From Synanceia verrucosa (taxonomy: Eukaryota > Chordata > Actinopteri > Perciformes > Synanceiidae): a DNA stretch of 64,000 bases. The translations under genes and the position numbers were made by a program. Positions 1-13,700 of this stretch are shown here, one piece after another. The notes beneath the pieces are model-generated. The model had not been told where the DNA came from, ran no database searches, and saw nothing but the letters and a program-made list of their open reading frames with translations. Numbering within the stretch: position 1 is the stretch's first letter; each line of letters starts with the position of its first letter. Location: assembly GCA_029721515.1 (NCBI GenBank), contig CM056570.1, positions 7,306,601 through 7,370,600 on the forward strand, read 5' to 3'.

Positions 1-24
1 GCTCCTAATGAGCACCGGCCACCG

Positions 25-74
25 GTAGTTGACGGTCCCTGTTCTACGGAGACAGAACAGGGACCGTCAACTAC
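25..74. repeat. perfect 21-bp inverted repeat (hairpin)
   Basis: Bases 25-45 and 54-74 are exact reverse complements, separated by an 8-base loop (46-53). The arms begin GTAGTTGACGG and end CCGTCAACTAC. It lies upstream of the putative last exon of gene X, on the left edge of the window. It may be a fold-back remnant of a mobile element or a recent palindromic duplication; no element was recognised. Confidence 0.85.
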
Positions 75-129
75 AAAGCACAACACAGAATGAAAAATGA
101 AAAAACTTTCTCCTTATATATGCTATAGT

Positions 130-405
130 ATCACTAGGTTCCGCTCAGACACATCTCACCTCATGCTGCTGAAACACTGAGTTTTTCTAAAAGTAATTTA
201 ATGTATTTTTTATGAGTTATTGTTTGATTTTTATGGGAATAATATTCAATAACATTATGATCTGGAGCATCACCAAATCAGCTCAGACACATCTCACCTC
301 ATGCTGTTGAAAGTACACCACTGACTTTGACCAAAAAGTGATTTAATGTATTGCTTTTATGAATTATTTAAGAGGTAGAGTTAAATAAACTCTGTCTAAT
401 AAAAG
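130..405. repeat. two-copy tandem duplication, about 138-bp unit
   Basis: The stretch starting at 143 (GCTCAGACACATCTCACCTC) recurs at 281 with one mismatch over about 31 bases. The following AT-rich segment (AATTTAATGTATT.. / GATTTAATGTATT..) repeats in register. The offset of 138 bases gives the unit length. It sits in what is probably the last intron of the upstream gene. Confidence 0.7.
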
Positions 406-762
406 AGATATATAAAATGACTGTTTGTCCAGTCATATATTTTGTCATTTTAGTTTTCCTAAAAGTAATGTGAAAATATTGTCTCGTCTCATTAACGCAG
501 TGTATCCTCACACCCCTACCCAACATGCATCATTGCAGCTTTATATTAAAACTTGTTCTGTAGCATTAGGGTGCGCATGTGTATTGAAATGTGTTGTGTT
601 ACATCTCTTTGATATCTCTTTTTTCCTCCACAGAAAACTGCAGTAACATGGACAGTTGATGGTCACTCATGGAGCTGAAGATATTTCTCTTTAACAACAA
701 TCCCAGAATCCCACATTATAAGAAAATCTAAATGGGCATGTCAAAATCTAATGCCAACCTAA

Positions 763-1092
763 AGCAAGACAAGAATAACAAACACAAAAGCCACCAAGAC
801 AAAAAGTGAAAACAAAAGTGAGAAAATTTGTCTCCTGACTGGCCTAGACAAAATGATGGAGGTGATGGTGGACACTGGAAATTCAGGTCCCCCTCCGAAA
901 CCTGATCCTGAGGAAAACCAGTCGATGCCCAGCAGGATAACACCGCCATCTAGTGGCGTGAGCTGTGACAGCTGTCCTCCTCCAACTGACACTTCTTCCC
1001 CCCTCTCGCTGCAAGGTCACCGGCTAGTCCTTGCTGAGTTTCCCAGAAAACCCACCTCCACCTTGATCTTGGAGGACATCAAGTCCCCATGA
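763..1092 (+). CDS. unassigned 110-codon open frame, possibly coding
   Basis: This frame is open from the stop at 760-762 to TGA at 1090-1092. The first methionine pair is at 853. The part after 853 is proline- and serine-rich (for example PPPKPDPEENQS and SCDSCPPPTDTSS) and ends ILEDIKSP. It has no stop for 330 bases, and its composition is less AT-rich than the surrounding sequence. No family was recognised. A second overlapping frame at 734-808 (MGMSKSNANLKQDKNNKHK..) is also protein-like. Both may simply be chance open frames in the 3' UTR. Confidence 0.2.
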   Translation, partial: SKTRITNTKATKTKSENKSEKICLLTGLDKMMEVMVDTGNSGPPPKPDPEENQSMPSRITPPSSGVSCDSCPPPTDTSSPLSLQGHRLVLAEFPRKPTSTLILEDIKSP

Positions 1093-1814
1093 TGCCTCCA
1101 GACAGACATCGCAGACCAGCCGTCTATCATTGGACTACATCTGTCTGCCTGTTTGTCTCTCGCATCACCTGTATAATGTCTCCATGGACATGGGTGGGGT
1201 GTTGTCTGGGGAGGATGGTGCATATGGAGGATATAGTAACTCTTCTGTACATGTTTTCCTCTTCCCCACTCTATTGCTATATCCTCTGCATTCGATCTGT
1301 TGGACTAAGGCTGAAAATCCACCATAAAAACACTGACCGACCAGCTGACAAAGAACACAAAAAAGGCTATGCTAAATGTTGGAATTTTTTTATGATAGTC
1401 ATAGCGTAATTCTCATTTAAGAGGTGAATCTTAGCTCGAGTAGTGCCCGTGGAAAGCTTTAGTGTGAAGATTCCACTTTGTGTTTCTCAACATTAGGAAA
1501 ACAAACTTTTTATTCCTTAATTTAACTTCTAACAAGGACAGTCGCTGTTTCCAGCTGACAACCCCCCCTTCCCCTCCCCAAAACCACTCTGTCAAGCTAG
1601 CTGCCACACAACTCTGTTACATCTGTCTAAGAGGAGATGGACAGGGATTCACAGGTCGCATATCAACAGTGTGGGGGGGGGGGTCAGACGGTGTTGGTGA
1701 GGTGGGGTTTCCACTGTCAGGACACACACTATGACCTTTCTCAGAAGACACACTTTCAGATGTGAAAGAGTCCCAGTGCAACTTGGATTGCACACAGGAG
1801 ACGTGCTGTCCCTC

Positions 1815-1817
<3 letters not shown>

Positions 1818-1849
<32 letters not shown>
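1818..1849. repeat. (TG)16 microsatellite
   Basis: Uninterrupted TG dinucleotides in the putative 3' UTR of the upstream gene. Confidence 0.98.
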
Positions 1850-1851
<2 letters not shown>

Positions 1852-3897
1852 AGTGCGTGAGAGCGATTATGCATGCACGCATTAGTGTGAGAGTTGACAT
1901 TTGTGGGTGCAGGTTTAATTGGCGCGTGTTGTTGTTTTGTTTTTTTTTTATATGTGTGTTCAATTCACACCAGCAGAAGATTCACACCCCTTTCTCCCTT
2001 ATGCTCCTAATCCCATAGTAAAATTGTAAAGAGGATTTTAAACCAATTCTAAGTTATCCAAAGCCCCATAGGGACCTCTATCTGTGGAACAAAGAATACT
2101 TAAGAGCCATTTTGTAAGAGAAAAAAAACTTTTCTTTAATCTGGGGCTTTAATTATTAAATTTTTAATTTGTTTCTTACCACATGGCATTCAAACAGCAC
2201 TGAGTTATTGGCGATGAGTCGTCCCTGGGGAAAAGCAAAAGGAAATTTAGAAACCGCAATTTTGAGTGAGGCGTGTTTCAAAAAGCTGTAAACCTGTTAT
2301 TAGCAAAGGGTCATTTCATATGGGAAGTTCAGGATTGTAATTATTGAATGAGTAGTTAGCACGGCCCTAGACAGAGGCAGTAGTAACCACAACCACTCTC
2401 CGAACTCAGAGCATTGGAAAGTGTTGCTGCAATCCTAAAACACACCCAAACTGCCTTCCTGTTCATACAGTTGCACACAGACCTTCAGTATGTATGACAC
2501 TCCCCTCTTCACTGCACTTTGAGTGGTCTTTTTTTGCTCGCTCGCATGTATTGCAACGGCATAAATCCATAAGCTTCTCATAGTCTTATGGTCGCCACAG
2601 TGATGGCTTAAAAGGTTGCATTGGCAAAGACTCAAAATCTAACAGGGGATTGCTAAGGGGATTGCTAAAGGAATTGAACCCTCACTATGCCTCTATGCAC
2701 CCAAAAGCAGCGACTGATCATCTTGTTGACATTAAAAAGGCCGAGCCTCACACACATAAGGCACAGCAGCCTCAACTCGAGGGCGCCGCTCTTGGAGCTT
2801 AGAGAGAATTCAGCATTAACACCCCCCTTTTGCTCTGCAGCCAAGTTATTCAGTGGTCAGTGTACCATTCAGAGCTTTCTTCCTCCCTTTTTCAGGGTAT
2901 GTAATGACTATTTGCTACAGACTGATATACAGTAAAACATGTTTAAAATCAGTGCTTTTCTGTCTGTTTTTATTGAACTTTTTTGTTACTTCAATTTTTT
3001 GTTCACATTATATCATTTTTTTGGTTGACCTCTATCCCTGTATGATCATATTAAAATATAACCAGACATTTGGACTCCTCATTTCTTTTGTAGTCTTTAT
3101 AACCCCACTTGTTATCTTTTCTTTTGTGTATTTTTTTTTTGTTTGATTCTCTGTATTCAGTTGCATTTTATCTATCACTACTATTACAAACAAATATGCA
3201 CAGTAACACCCATGCCAATTGGAGTGGGGAGAGTCTTTAGGAAGCGTGTTACCTACAATCAAATCAGGTTTGAACTTAATCCACCCCTCGCCTTTAAAGA
3301 GTTTCCTTCATGTGAAAATCTACGTCTTCGCATCTCTGTGTAATTGACCGAAATCTCTCTTGGTGTGCCATTGGTGATTAATCTGACCCCCATCCAAGCC
3401 AAATCACTTGAGGCTTACTGGTGTTTTCTGTAGGTAAACGTGTGTCTGATATTCACACTTTGGGAACCTCTATCTCAACTCCTGGACTACAGAATGGACT
3501 CTTCTTACACACTTTCCATTTTTTCAGAAAACTTGAGGCAAATCACACACATTAAACCCTAACAGCGTTTCAGTAAAGACCATCATTCACCTGCTGGTGA
3601 CAAATGCTATGTCTGTATGCAACCTGGTGTCTACTCTTCTCCTGTCTGAGTTTACCAAGGGAGATGTTTCTGATTTAATTGTCTTATTTCTCTCTCAGAG
3701 GTAAAGGTGGGAAGGGGCTGGGTGGGGAATATAAAGGGCTTACTGTAGCATCTCTAAGTTCCTTGGGCTGTGGCGGGAAGGGTGATGTGTGGCTTTGCGT
3801 TCAATGTGTTATTTACAAAAGTGATTGTACTGTTTTGTATTGTTGTGTAGGAAAGTGTTATGTATGCATATTTTCAATAAAGCATTCAGGGTTTTGA

Positions 3898-5604
3898 AAA
3901 AAAAAAGGCCAAGGGGAGTTTGATGGGGCAAGAAATTGTAACAAAGTTAGAGATACCCAGAAATCACATCCCTCCCACTCCTTAAACCCAGAAAGGAGAC
4001 CCAGGTTGGCCTTTAATCGCTGCTTTTGGCAAAGCATGTGTCAAACGGTCTCTAGAGGAAAACGCTGGGTTGGATTTCTACTTTGTGTTCAGTCATTTAT
4101 TTCTAAATGTCTCGAAAGCAATTTCTGGAAGACAATTTCTGAGAACAATTGCCAATAAAGTGATGTTATTTTGAGTAAGTCTTGTTGTGGGCCATACACT
4201 TCTATAAAAAAAATGTGCCATTTACTTGAGGAAGTAGGTGCACACAGCATGTGTGCTGGCAAAATGTGATAATATCTTTGGAGAGCTCAAGTGTTCAATA
4301 TTAAAAATGATGACGTGAATACAGCTGTGAAATGATACTGACACAGTATGTAATAAAACCATGGATTTGTGAAATGACAATAATAGTTCCTTTGCAGACA
4401 ACAACTGGCTCTGGCCTGTTTGTCTTGACTGACAGATGCTTATTTGATGAAACATAATGATGATATATAAAATGAAGGTGCCATCAGTGGAAATGTTGTC
4501 TTGAAATTAAAATAATGGAAAAGGGACCTTTTGGAATATAAACTACTGGAAATATGCATGCAATAGACTGTTATTGTGAAAAAAGACATAACTGAAGCAT
4601 TTCATAAGGATGAGATGAGTTTTTAAAATGTACAGGATAATGTCACTATGCAGTGGTTATATTAAACATTGTGTGTGTGTTACTTAATTTCATATTTTAT
4701 TTATTTAATATGGACCACTGTAGGTCTCCAGGCATATTGTACCACCTGGTGGTTTAAGTAGAGAAAAAAATCATTTAGACAGTCATTTGAATGTTGCAGC
4801 TGATAAAGCGACAGCTAGGTTTAATAATTTTGATAATAATTGATATTCTATTTATTGATAATGTTTTGAAGGACCTAATAATAATCATTTTCTATAGCCC
4901 CAACTCGTGATACATACATGGACATAAATGGACATCTCTGCTTACTTATTTGCACTGTTTTTGGTATATATTTTACGCTCTTATTGTTCTTTTTCTATTT
5001 TCTGTCATTTTATCACATTTTATCCTACTGGTTACTTGAATTTCCCTCAGGATTAACAAAGTATCCATCATTTATCTGATCTACAGAGTGATTCTCATTG
5101 TAGCCTACCAAATAAATGTAATATTTCCTCCTGATATTTAATGCACTAGAAGTATAAAGCAACATAAAATGGAAACATTCAAGAGCATGTTCCTTAAATA
5201 AATGTCCTTAGTCCTTCAAATCCTGCTGCATCTGTTCCATCTGGGTGAAACAAAACATGTATTTTGAATTTAGAGCCAGGTTGTACTGCTGAAGAGATTC
5301 TGCCTGGACAGATTTTTTTCTGAAATGGCTTTATAAATGAATATAAGTTAGACTTCAGGGCTTCAGGGTTATTTCTGACTTTATCTAATATACGTATATA
5401 TGCAGGCATCCAGCTGACGTGGGTTTGTTTTGCTCATCTGAAGGGGAGGGGCGTCCAAACTGCCGTCACACTGTTCCGCCCACACCTTTCTCTCTCTCTC
5501 CATCTCTCTCCATGATCTCTCTCCGCCTCTCCAGTGTCTCGAAGCCGAGAACAGAGCACCATCGAGGGGTCGAACTGGTCGTGAAGCACGCTCCTACGGC
5601 AGTC
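3898..5604. other. intergenic stretch upstream of fez2, with a LINE-like tail and the fez2 5' region
   Basis: No convincing coding frame. About 4930-5090 resembles the 3' tail of a fish LINE: T-rich, then TTTCCCTCAGGATTAACAAAG and a short ATC-rich end. The last 200 bases before the fez2 start contain a CRE-like TGACGTGG (5415-5422) and a CT-rich tract (about 5490-5530). These are likely part of the fez2 promoter and 5' UTR. Confidence 0.5.
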
Positions 5605-7664
5605 ATGGCGGCGCCGTTAGCCCACTTCGATGAGGACTGGCAGGATTTTAACGAGTTCAAGCCGACCTCCTCGGCGTCGGCTGATCAGCTGGACCAGCTC
5701 AACTCAAACGTGGGCGACCCGTCCTCGGGCCTCGACGATTTCTCAGACCTGGACAACAGTTTCTCTGGGGAGATCTGCAGCTTCAAATCGATGGAGGACC
5801 TCGTCCAAGACTTCGACGAGAAGCTGACAGTGTGTTTCCGAAACTACAACACCACGACGGAAACCATAGCGCCCATTAAACCCATCTCAGAGGATAATCA
5901 CTTGAAAGACGACGAGTGAGTGTGAAATTGATGCGGTTTTTTTTTTTAAATTTAAGCTAACTTTTAATCTCTCGTCTAGCTAGCAACGTTAGCCTTGCCA
6001 GGCTAACCTGCCGTTGATGGTACCCAGTGAACTCCTAGCTTAGCTGTAATCAGTGTCGTCCAAAGTTTAGCCAGCTAGCTAGCGCATGTTTGCGAAACGG
6101 GAAGATGCTTCCTGTTGAGTTATTACAAAGTACTTTCCGCCTTCTTTAATTATTAGACTAGCATAGACACTTTAATTACAAGTTGACATTCAGAAGTAGT
6201 GAAGCAGCAATGTCAAACATGAGGTGTTAGCATACTTTTGACAGTTTGGTCCTTCTTGAAGGGATGAATCAAGAGTTTACATTAATGTTGCTTGCGTGGG
6301 TGAGGAGAAGGGAGAGGAGGGTCCTGCCACGTTACCACTGCTTGAATTCATAATAGTTAATGTTAGCTGTTAAACCACTGTCCCGTATAGTGTACGTGTA
6401 GACCTGTTTCTGCTCACTATTTATCCTGTTTTGAAATCACCTTTTATCACATGAGACAGCACATTTGACTTGACTTCCAGGAGCCCTACTCTTTCCTCTT
6501 ACTGTCAGCAGACTCAACATGTCATATGATATTTTCTATATACACCTGTAAAAGGTTTAAACTGTTTACACCCTTAACAGCCCCTGTTATCTCAGTCAGA
6601 GGTTCTCAGCAGTTGTTGTATCTCAGACACTCAGATGTCACAACTACACATTCACATGATTATTTCTTCCCAGCAGCTTGTCACACCAATCCCACACGAG
6701 AAACATGGACTTCACTGTAACTACAGCTACAGAGCTGTGTGGGCTGCATAAATCACCCTCCTCTTCAGTGTTACGATGCGACATTGTCATATCAGTGAAG
6801 CTTTTAGTTGAGCTTCAGTTAATTCACGTGTGCTTGAATGTTGAACTGTACTTAACCATGACATGAATATTAACTTAAGACTCATCACCTCAGACTGATG
6901 AAGACATTGAGCGCTTTGTTTACATCAACTCAGCATTTACTGGGATGAAAAGTAGAGCCAAATGTACTGATTATGACAACATGATGGCAGAAGCCATCTA
7001 TTAGAGAGACCTTTGTCGACCTTGATTTGATTTTCTATTCATGGTTTAGCAATAATTTATCTATTTGTTCTTGCTTTATGTAATTTGTAAACAGAACCTG
7101 TTTTCATTTTGGACTGTTGGTCCATTTTTTTTTTCTCAGTTCATATTCTGGATGATTTTTTTTTGGTCAATGAGATTTTCATTTTCAGTCAACTACTCTT
7201 TTTTAACTGTATGCACATTTGAACGGGTTATTATGTGACTGTCATGTTTGCTAACTAACATAATACCGGATAAATATCAAGCAATTATATCATAGATACA
7301 GTATGCACTCGTCACTTAGACCTTAGAATTGAGCACTGGACTCAACAAGCTTGGACACTTTTCCACATGCAGTAAATACAGAGGTAACGAGCTTTTCATA
7401 GCCAACAGTCTTGCAGTGCTAAATTTTAGGGGAACATAGGAGGACTGGTCAGACAGAGAAAGAAGCATCTATGGGTTATTGTAGGTAAAGAAAGAGAGCG
7501 AGGAGGGAGTAGAATAATTGGACAGCAGCCTAGTGAAGCCCAAAGAGCAGCGCCAAGCTCAGTGCGAGTCTTTTCTGGATGACTGCACTTGTGCAGGACG
7601 TGCCTAGGCCCTTAACAAGTTCTCAAGAAAGACCATGGCTGAGATGAACAACGAGGGTGACAAG

Positions 7665-7738
<74 letters not shown>

Positions 7739-10700
7739 AGAGAGAATGGACAAAGCAAATTGTGTTTGTGTTAAAGCAAAGGAGTGCATGAGGATTATGT
7801 GTGTACAAGATAAAACAACATCCACACAAATATATTCAAGCAAGTAATTCAGACAAATTTGCAGTTTTGGAGTAGAAACAACAAAATTAGTCTCTTGAAA
7901 TCTAGTCTGGCCTGTTTTTTTTTTTTGTTTTTTTTTTAATGTAAATGCTCTCAGTGAAACTGGAGCTAATCATGTAGCCATTTTGGGCATGCACTCACGT
8001 GTCCGACACAGTGTCATTGCTTGAGGCACAAAATATTTCCTGCCATCCTTTGCCCCATTTAGAGCAGCCCCCACTCCCCAAGCTGTGCACAAGCACTTCA
8101 GGGGGAAACATGAGAGTTATGTAAATACTTATCTGTGCGTGTCTGCGCGCATGTGCGTGCGTGTGTTTGTATGAAGATGCAGAGCCACTCTGACACATGG
8201 GTTCACAGCATCCATCCTCGCTCGGCTCGCAGCAGTCAGACTCAGGACCAAGAATAAAAACACGCTAATGCTCATGAATTTAAAATTCTGCACGGACTTC
8301 CTGTCATTATGTTTGAAAACACAAACCCAACAACTGTTAGTTTGGTTTCCAAAGGTAACCACAAGAAGTCACGTCATTTTTCCTTTTTATTTAGTGCATA
8401 CTGTCGATAGTTATTACTGTTATTAATACTTATTCTGTTATTTCATTGCTGTTGTTTATTGCTTCTTTCTTACTGTTACTTATGGGGATGAATAAAAAAT
8501 ATTCTATTCTAAGAAGAGATTATTTTATTTAGAATTCATAAAATTGCACTTAACCTTTTAATGAAGTCTCCAGCTAATCCTGGAAAATATAATATCATTG
8601 CTAGCCAGTTAACCAAGCACAAGCATTTCTTGCACTGGATGGTTTCAGCTGATGCTAACATTTGGCAAACAAATGTATTCCAAATTTGATATATGCACAT
8701 ACTTTGCAGTGATCCATTGAACCCTTTAACCACTAAGTTATTTTTTTTTTTGTTATTTTTAAAGATGATGATTTCACAGTTGAACAGCAAATGTGTTTGT
8801 TTAACAGATTCCACGCCACCATCTGCTTGACAGTGATAGTGTCCCTGCCAACGTGCACCCAGTAACGCAAACATTCAACAGACTGCTGGTGTAATGATGA
8901 CACTGTTCCCAAATAAGCCGATATTATCTTCAGTAAACACTTCAGTTATTACAGAAATCATTCAGTGCGAATTACCAAAATCTTGCTGAAGGTCAGAGTG
9001 TATGTGTCAGCACCTCTCATCAGGGAATGTTTACGGGGGAGAAATGGCGTGTGATTAAGGAGTTGTTACATTCGTCAGTGGTTTCAGGCGACTGCTGTGC
9101 GACGCAGTGGCAGGAACACAGTGAAGTGGTGAGGAGGTGTTCAGACGGCAGGATGCAACACTGCCAAGTAATGCTGTGTCACGGTAAAAAGAGAAGGAAG
9201 CTCAGTCTTATCTACTGCGGGTTCAAAACTTGTTATCGTCCGTCCTTCACTCACCACTTAGTTTTGTGTCTTGTCCTGTCAAATTCTTCTTAAATCCTAA
9301 TTAAATGGCCACCCCCTCTTGTTTTCCTCCAGGGTGTGGAACGCTCTGACCGATAATTATGGCAACGTGATGGCTGTGGACTGGAAGACATCACACACTC
9401 GCTCCCTACACCTGCCCACCCTCAACATCACTGAGAATGAGGTACCACACATAGTAGGCTACATTCCCATAATCCTGCACTGTATTTGAACCTTGCTGAA
9501 GAAGAGCCAAATGCAACCAGGTTGCTCCTCGGCCTTCAATATGCTTAACCACCTGTTTGTCTCATCCACCTCTGTCTTTCTGTCTGTCCCTCCTTCCCCC
9601 ATTGGACAGAAGTTGGATAACCAGTCTCTGGATCTGTCTGATGACGAGGAGCTCAGGGAGCAGATGGATATGCATTCCATCATTGTCTCCTCCATCAGCG
9701 ATGAGCCTCTCTTCACAGCCGAACAGGTAACTTTTCAGGGACACACTGACACTTTTTATCAACCATTTATTAACCTCATGATGATCAAAAATGGTTCAAC
9801 TACAAACAAACTGAACTAAGAAGAACCAAAATAGCAACCTGGATGAATGAATGTGTTGCCCCTGTTCCTGTTGAGATACTTGCAACTGGATCTCTAAACA
9901 TTTGATAAAATAACAGGCAGTCCGTCCCTCATGCTCTCCATCTGTCTTACACAAACATCAGCTGTGGCGAGACATGCAGGTCAGAAAAAAAGCTGTAATC
10001 GTGTCTCAAGTTGAATATTCTCTGGCATGCGTGCTGGGCAGTAAAAACACGGTAAAGACTCACTGTCACGCCATCCCATAGATATTTACCTAAACCATAA
10101 CACATCTGTGTGTTGCTTAGGTTATAGAGGAGATAGAGGAGATGATGCAGGAGTCTCCAGACCCAGATGACGACGAGAGTCCCTCACAGTCCGACCTGTC
10201 CATGCTCTCTCAGGACCTCCACACCCTGAAGCGCTCCAGCTCTAACACTAGTTATGAGGACCGTGAGTACCGCTGCTGATGTTTTTGCGGGCGGGCGGGC
10301 CAAAGAGTAGAGCGGAAACCTCCGAAGACTGCAGGCTCAGGCTTGCAGAAGGGGAAATATTCTCTGTTGATTTCCACTAAAGCTACTGAGCCTAAAAAAT
10401 AGTGTTCGGGACGGGTCTCTCATGCTGAACGCTCATCACAACCAACCATGCTTTCACACAAAGCTACACAGAACATGCAAATAAATATGGTGCTTTTGCT
10501 TCTCCTCAGGGCTGCGTCAGCTGTCTGTGTCTGAGCTGACAGAGACTCTGGTGGAAGTGGAAACGGCCATCCGCCGGTACAGTGAAGAGCTGATCCAGGC
10601 TCTGGCCCTGCGAGACGAGCTGGACTATGAGAAGGAGGTATTTTTATTTCCTCAACTGCGTCACCTCAGCATCACCACAACAATATTAACCACATCTGTA

Positions 10701-13700
10701 TCTGTGAAAAGCTGTGAAACAAGCCATAAATAACCAAACTATTAACAGTCATAATCAGTCAGACAGCTTTTTGTTAGACTTTATTTAATGAACCTTTTTG
10801 TTTGAGAAGATTGAACTCAGCATTGAGCTGTGATAGGTCAGCAAGCAGTTTTTTCTGTTAAAATATAATTTCCTTCAGTGTCATGACTTCCTCTGTGTAT
10901 TTTTAACAGTGGATAAAAATAGACTGCTCTAAGAGCCTCACATGTACAAAGAAGGGATTCAATTTGATCCTAAAAACAGCATAAATAATGGAATTCTGTC
11001 TTTAAAAAAACAGGTGAAGAACAGCTTCATCTCGCTGCTGATCGACGTGCAGAACAGACAGAAGGAGCACCGCGAGCTGCTGCGCAAGAAGAAGAAGATC
11101 AGAAGTACGACCACAACCGGGCCCAACGGCCAGAGGACCGCCAGCACACACATACCAGGCACGGTGAGTCATGTGGTGACACGTCGTTGGAGGCGTCGTC
11201 AAGGAAGAAAACATATGCCCTGAATGCACGATTATAATGACGATCAGTGAAACAGACACACGTGTGCACAGCCTCTCACTTCTTCAAAGTAAAGCCAGAA
11301 ATGCATGAACTGACAGTTTGCGTGGGAGCGCTGCTTTCACACTAGCGTCAACCTTTCTTTCCTTCTTTCCCTAAATACAGAAAGCACTTTACTCTCTTTT
11401 TCCATCCTTCCTTCCTTGCACTCCTTGTAGCTCATCACTCTGGAGGGACTCTCCAATGTCATTCAAAATGGCCTCCGTCAAACTTTTGGCAACACAGGAG
11501 GGGACAAACAGGTGCCCCTGCTCTTTCTTTCTCACATGTTTTTTTTCTTTGCAGATGTGTTTTTTTTCTTTGATTCCTCTTTTTATCCTGGCATGTTTCC
11601 TTCTCTACAGCTGCTGCTGGTGTTTGGTGTCATATGTTCAGTCATTCATGTCATTAGTTTCTCCTTGCGGTTGATTTCTGTCCTTCGCTTGTCATTTTTA
11701 TTATGTTATTTTATCACATTTTGCAGCTTTTTCTATGCTGTCATCTTATTGGTCTTTCGTTTTAAGCCAAGAGGACATTGTTGTGTAATCATTGCTTTGT
11801 TAAACTCATATTAAACTCTTTATTTATTAAGTCTGAAAGCCTACGCTTGCTTGACCTTCATATTTCATTAACCTCTTACAACATATTTATACATTAAATT
11901 GTATTGAAACTGTCCTCCTGCATGCGCAACAGTGCTCCTTCATTGTTTTACATGTTATTCTCTTTTTCAGTACCTAACCACAGTAATCCCTTATGAGAAG
12001 AAAGCCGGATCCCCGGCGGTAGACGACCTCCAGATCCTCACAAAGAGTGAGTGTATCGACACCCTTCAATAAACACACACATGTAAACTGGCCATGATGG
12101 CAAAGTGGCATGTGCAGTTTACTTTTTTGTATTTTTTGCCTAAATGTGCTGCTCTCTCCTCGCCAGTCCTTCATGCCATGAGGGATGACAGTGAGAAGGT
12201 CCCTGCCCTGTTAACAGACTACATTCTCAAAGGTAAACATGCAGCCATCCTCAGTCAGTTTAATACTTCCTCCAGGGCTGGGCCATGTGGAGAAAGAGCA
12301 CAATGTTTTTGACCAAATATCACATTGTTAATTAGGGATGTAATGATACACTCAACTCACGATTCAATGCAATTTCTGATACTGGGTTAACAATACAATT
12401 TTCTTTTTTTCTTTTTTTTTAGCAGAATGAGAATGAGCTGGCAGACAAATTATGACAGAAAAAGGTTCTTTTAACTATTTCTCAGACAAAAAAACACACA
12501 CTTCTGAGGTAGGGTGTAACGTCAAACTGTGCAATGAATGCATATTTAAAAAAACATATCTAAAAACTACAAATTATGTTTTCTCTTAGCGTTAACAAAT
12601 TAGATAGAATTCTTTTTTATTTCTCTAAGGAGGACAAACTATAAATTATATTTTCCCACATCCTCGTTTTACGTACGACGTCCAGATTATGCCTTCCGCT
12701 GGGGCACAGAGATTCTTTTTTTCCCTCTCAGCTGATTTGAATTCTGGATGTAATAAAAAGTGAGTAAAGGCAAATAACAGAACAGACCAGTTAGTTGAGA
12801 AAAGGACTTCACTACTGTAATGCAGCCTAAGAAAAAACACCATTGCATATTTTCTATCTAAAATTGAAGAAGATATAATTTGTCATATCACAGTATTGAA
12901 ATATAATGCACAATGCTTGCTTCCCTGTATGTTAATCAGTGAACAGGCTGAGAAAGAGGAAGTGACACACACAAAAAAACAAATGAGAAACACTTCAAAG
13001 TGACAAAAAGTGTCCTAAAAGTCTCCTCCAGCTGACTTTTGTTTGTGTTGTTTCCACCTGACATGACATTCACACATTCTGCTCCCTGGTGCCTGAAAGA
13101 GGAAGTTCTCCATGTTCAGGGATGGGAGGCAGCAGAACAAACAACAACAAACATAAACACAATACCACAGAGAAAAACAGCACAAAGATAAATTGAAGGG
13201 AGGGGGGGGGGGATGGTTTTCTTGCCACCCTTCACTGTTGACCTGTACCTTCCTTGTCTTTCGTCTGTGCTGCATTGTCCTCTGGGTAGCTCTGGTATGA
13301 GAGCAGTGGAGACTGAGGTTTGTGAGGCACTGACACATTAACACTGGTCCTTCTCCTTCAGAGCCCTGTCAAACACCCCTTTTCTCTCTTCGTAGCTCCA
13401 CTACCTTCCCTGTCAAAGCAGCAGTGCTCTTCGCTGTAGTACCCATCATGCTGTGCGGTGCTTGTGGCTGCACTACACCTTCCCCTGAAACACACAAATA
13501 ACACTCATGCACACATTTCCCCCTTCGCTGCGAGCTTGCAGTAGCAGCTGCTCTTGTGTCTGCTTCTCACCTGTTGTTTTTTTTTCTCTTTTCTCACCCC
13601 ACATGTTTTCCCAGTGGTAGTTGCTCTTCCATCACTGACATCTCTCCTTCATGTGCCATGGATCTGTCATTAACAGATCTCTTCTTGTCTCCACAGTGCT

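Larger units (their letters stand above)
634..3897 (+). other. putative last exon and long 3' UTR of an unidentified plus-strand gene
   Basis: A strong splice acceptor (pyrimidine tract then CCTCCACAG) ends at about 633. All three frames close within about 45 bases after it, as expected for a short terminal coding piece. A polyadenylation signal AATAAA lies at 3876-3881, followed by an A-rich stretch from 3897. Together these suggest one 3.2-kb terminal exon that is mostly 3' UTR. Upstream exons lie outside the window, so the gene could not be named. A GT microsatellite (1818-1849) lies inside. An open frame at 763-1092 is described separately. The alternative is that the acceptor is cryptic and the AATAAA belongs to a non-coding transcript. 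Confidence 0.4.

Noticed and set aside
5512..5604. In-frame upstream ATG that would lengthen FEZ2 by 31 residues.
   Set aside because: Poor start context and CT-rich 5' UTR-like composition; family proteins begin near the MAAPLAHFDEDW position.
7604..7847. Open frames of repeated Cys-Val or Thr-His on both strands.
   Set aside because: They only translate the GT microsatellite. The same applies to frames at 1617-1963, 27844-28390, 46144-46383 and 61566-61913.
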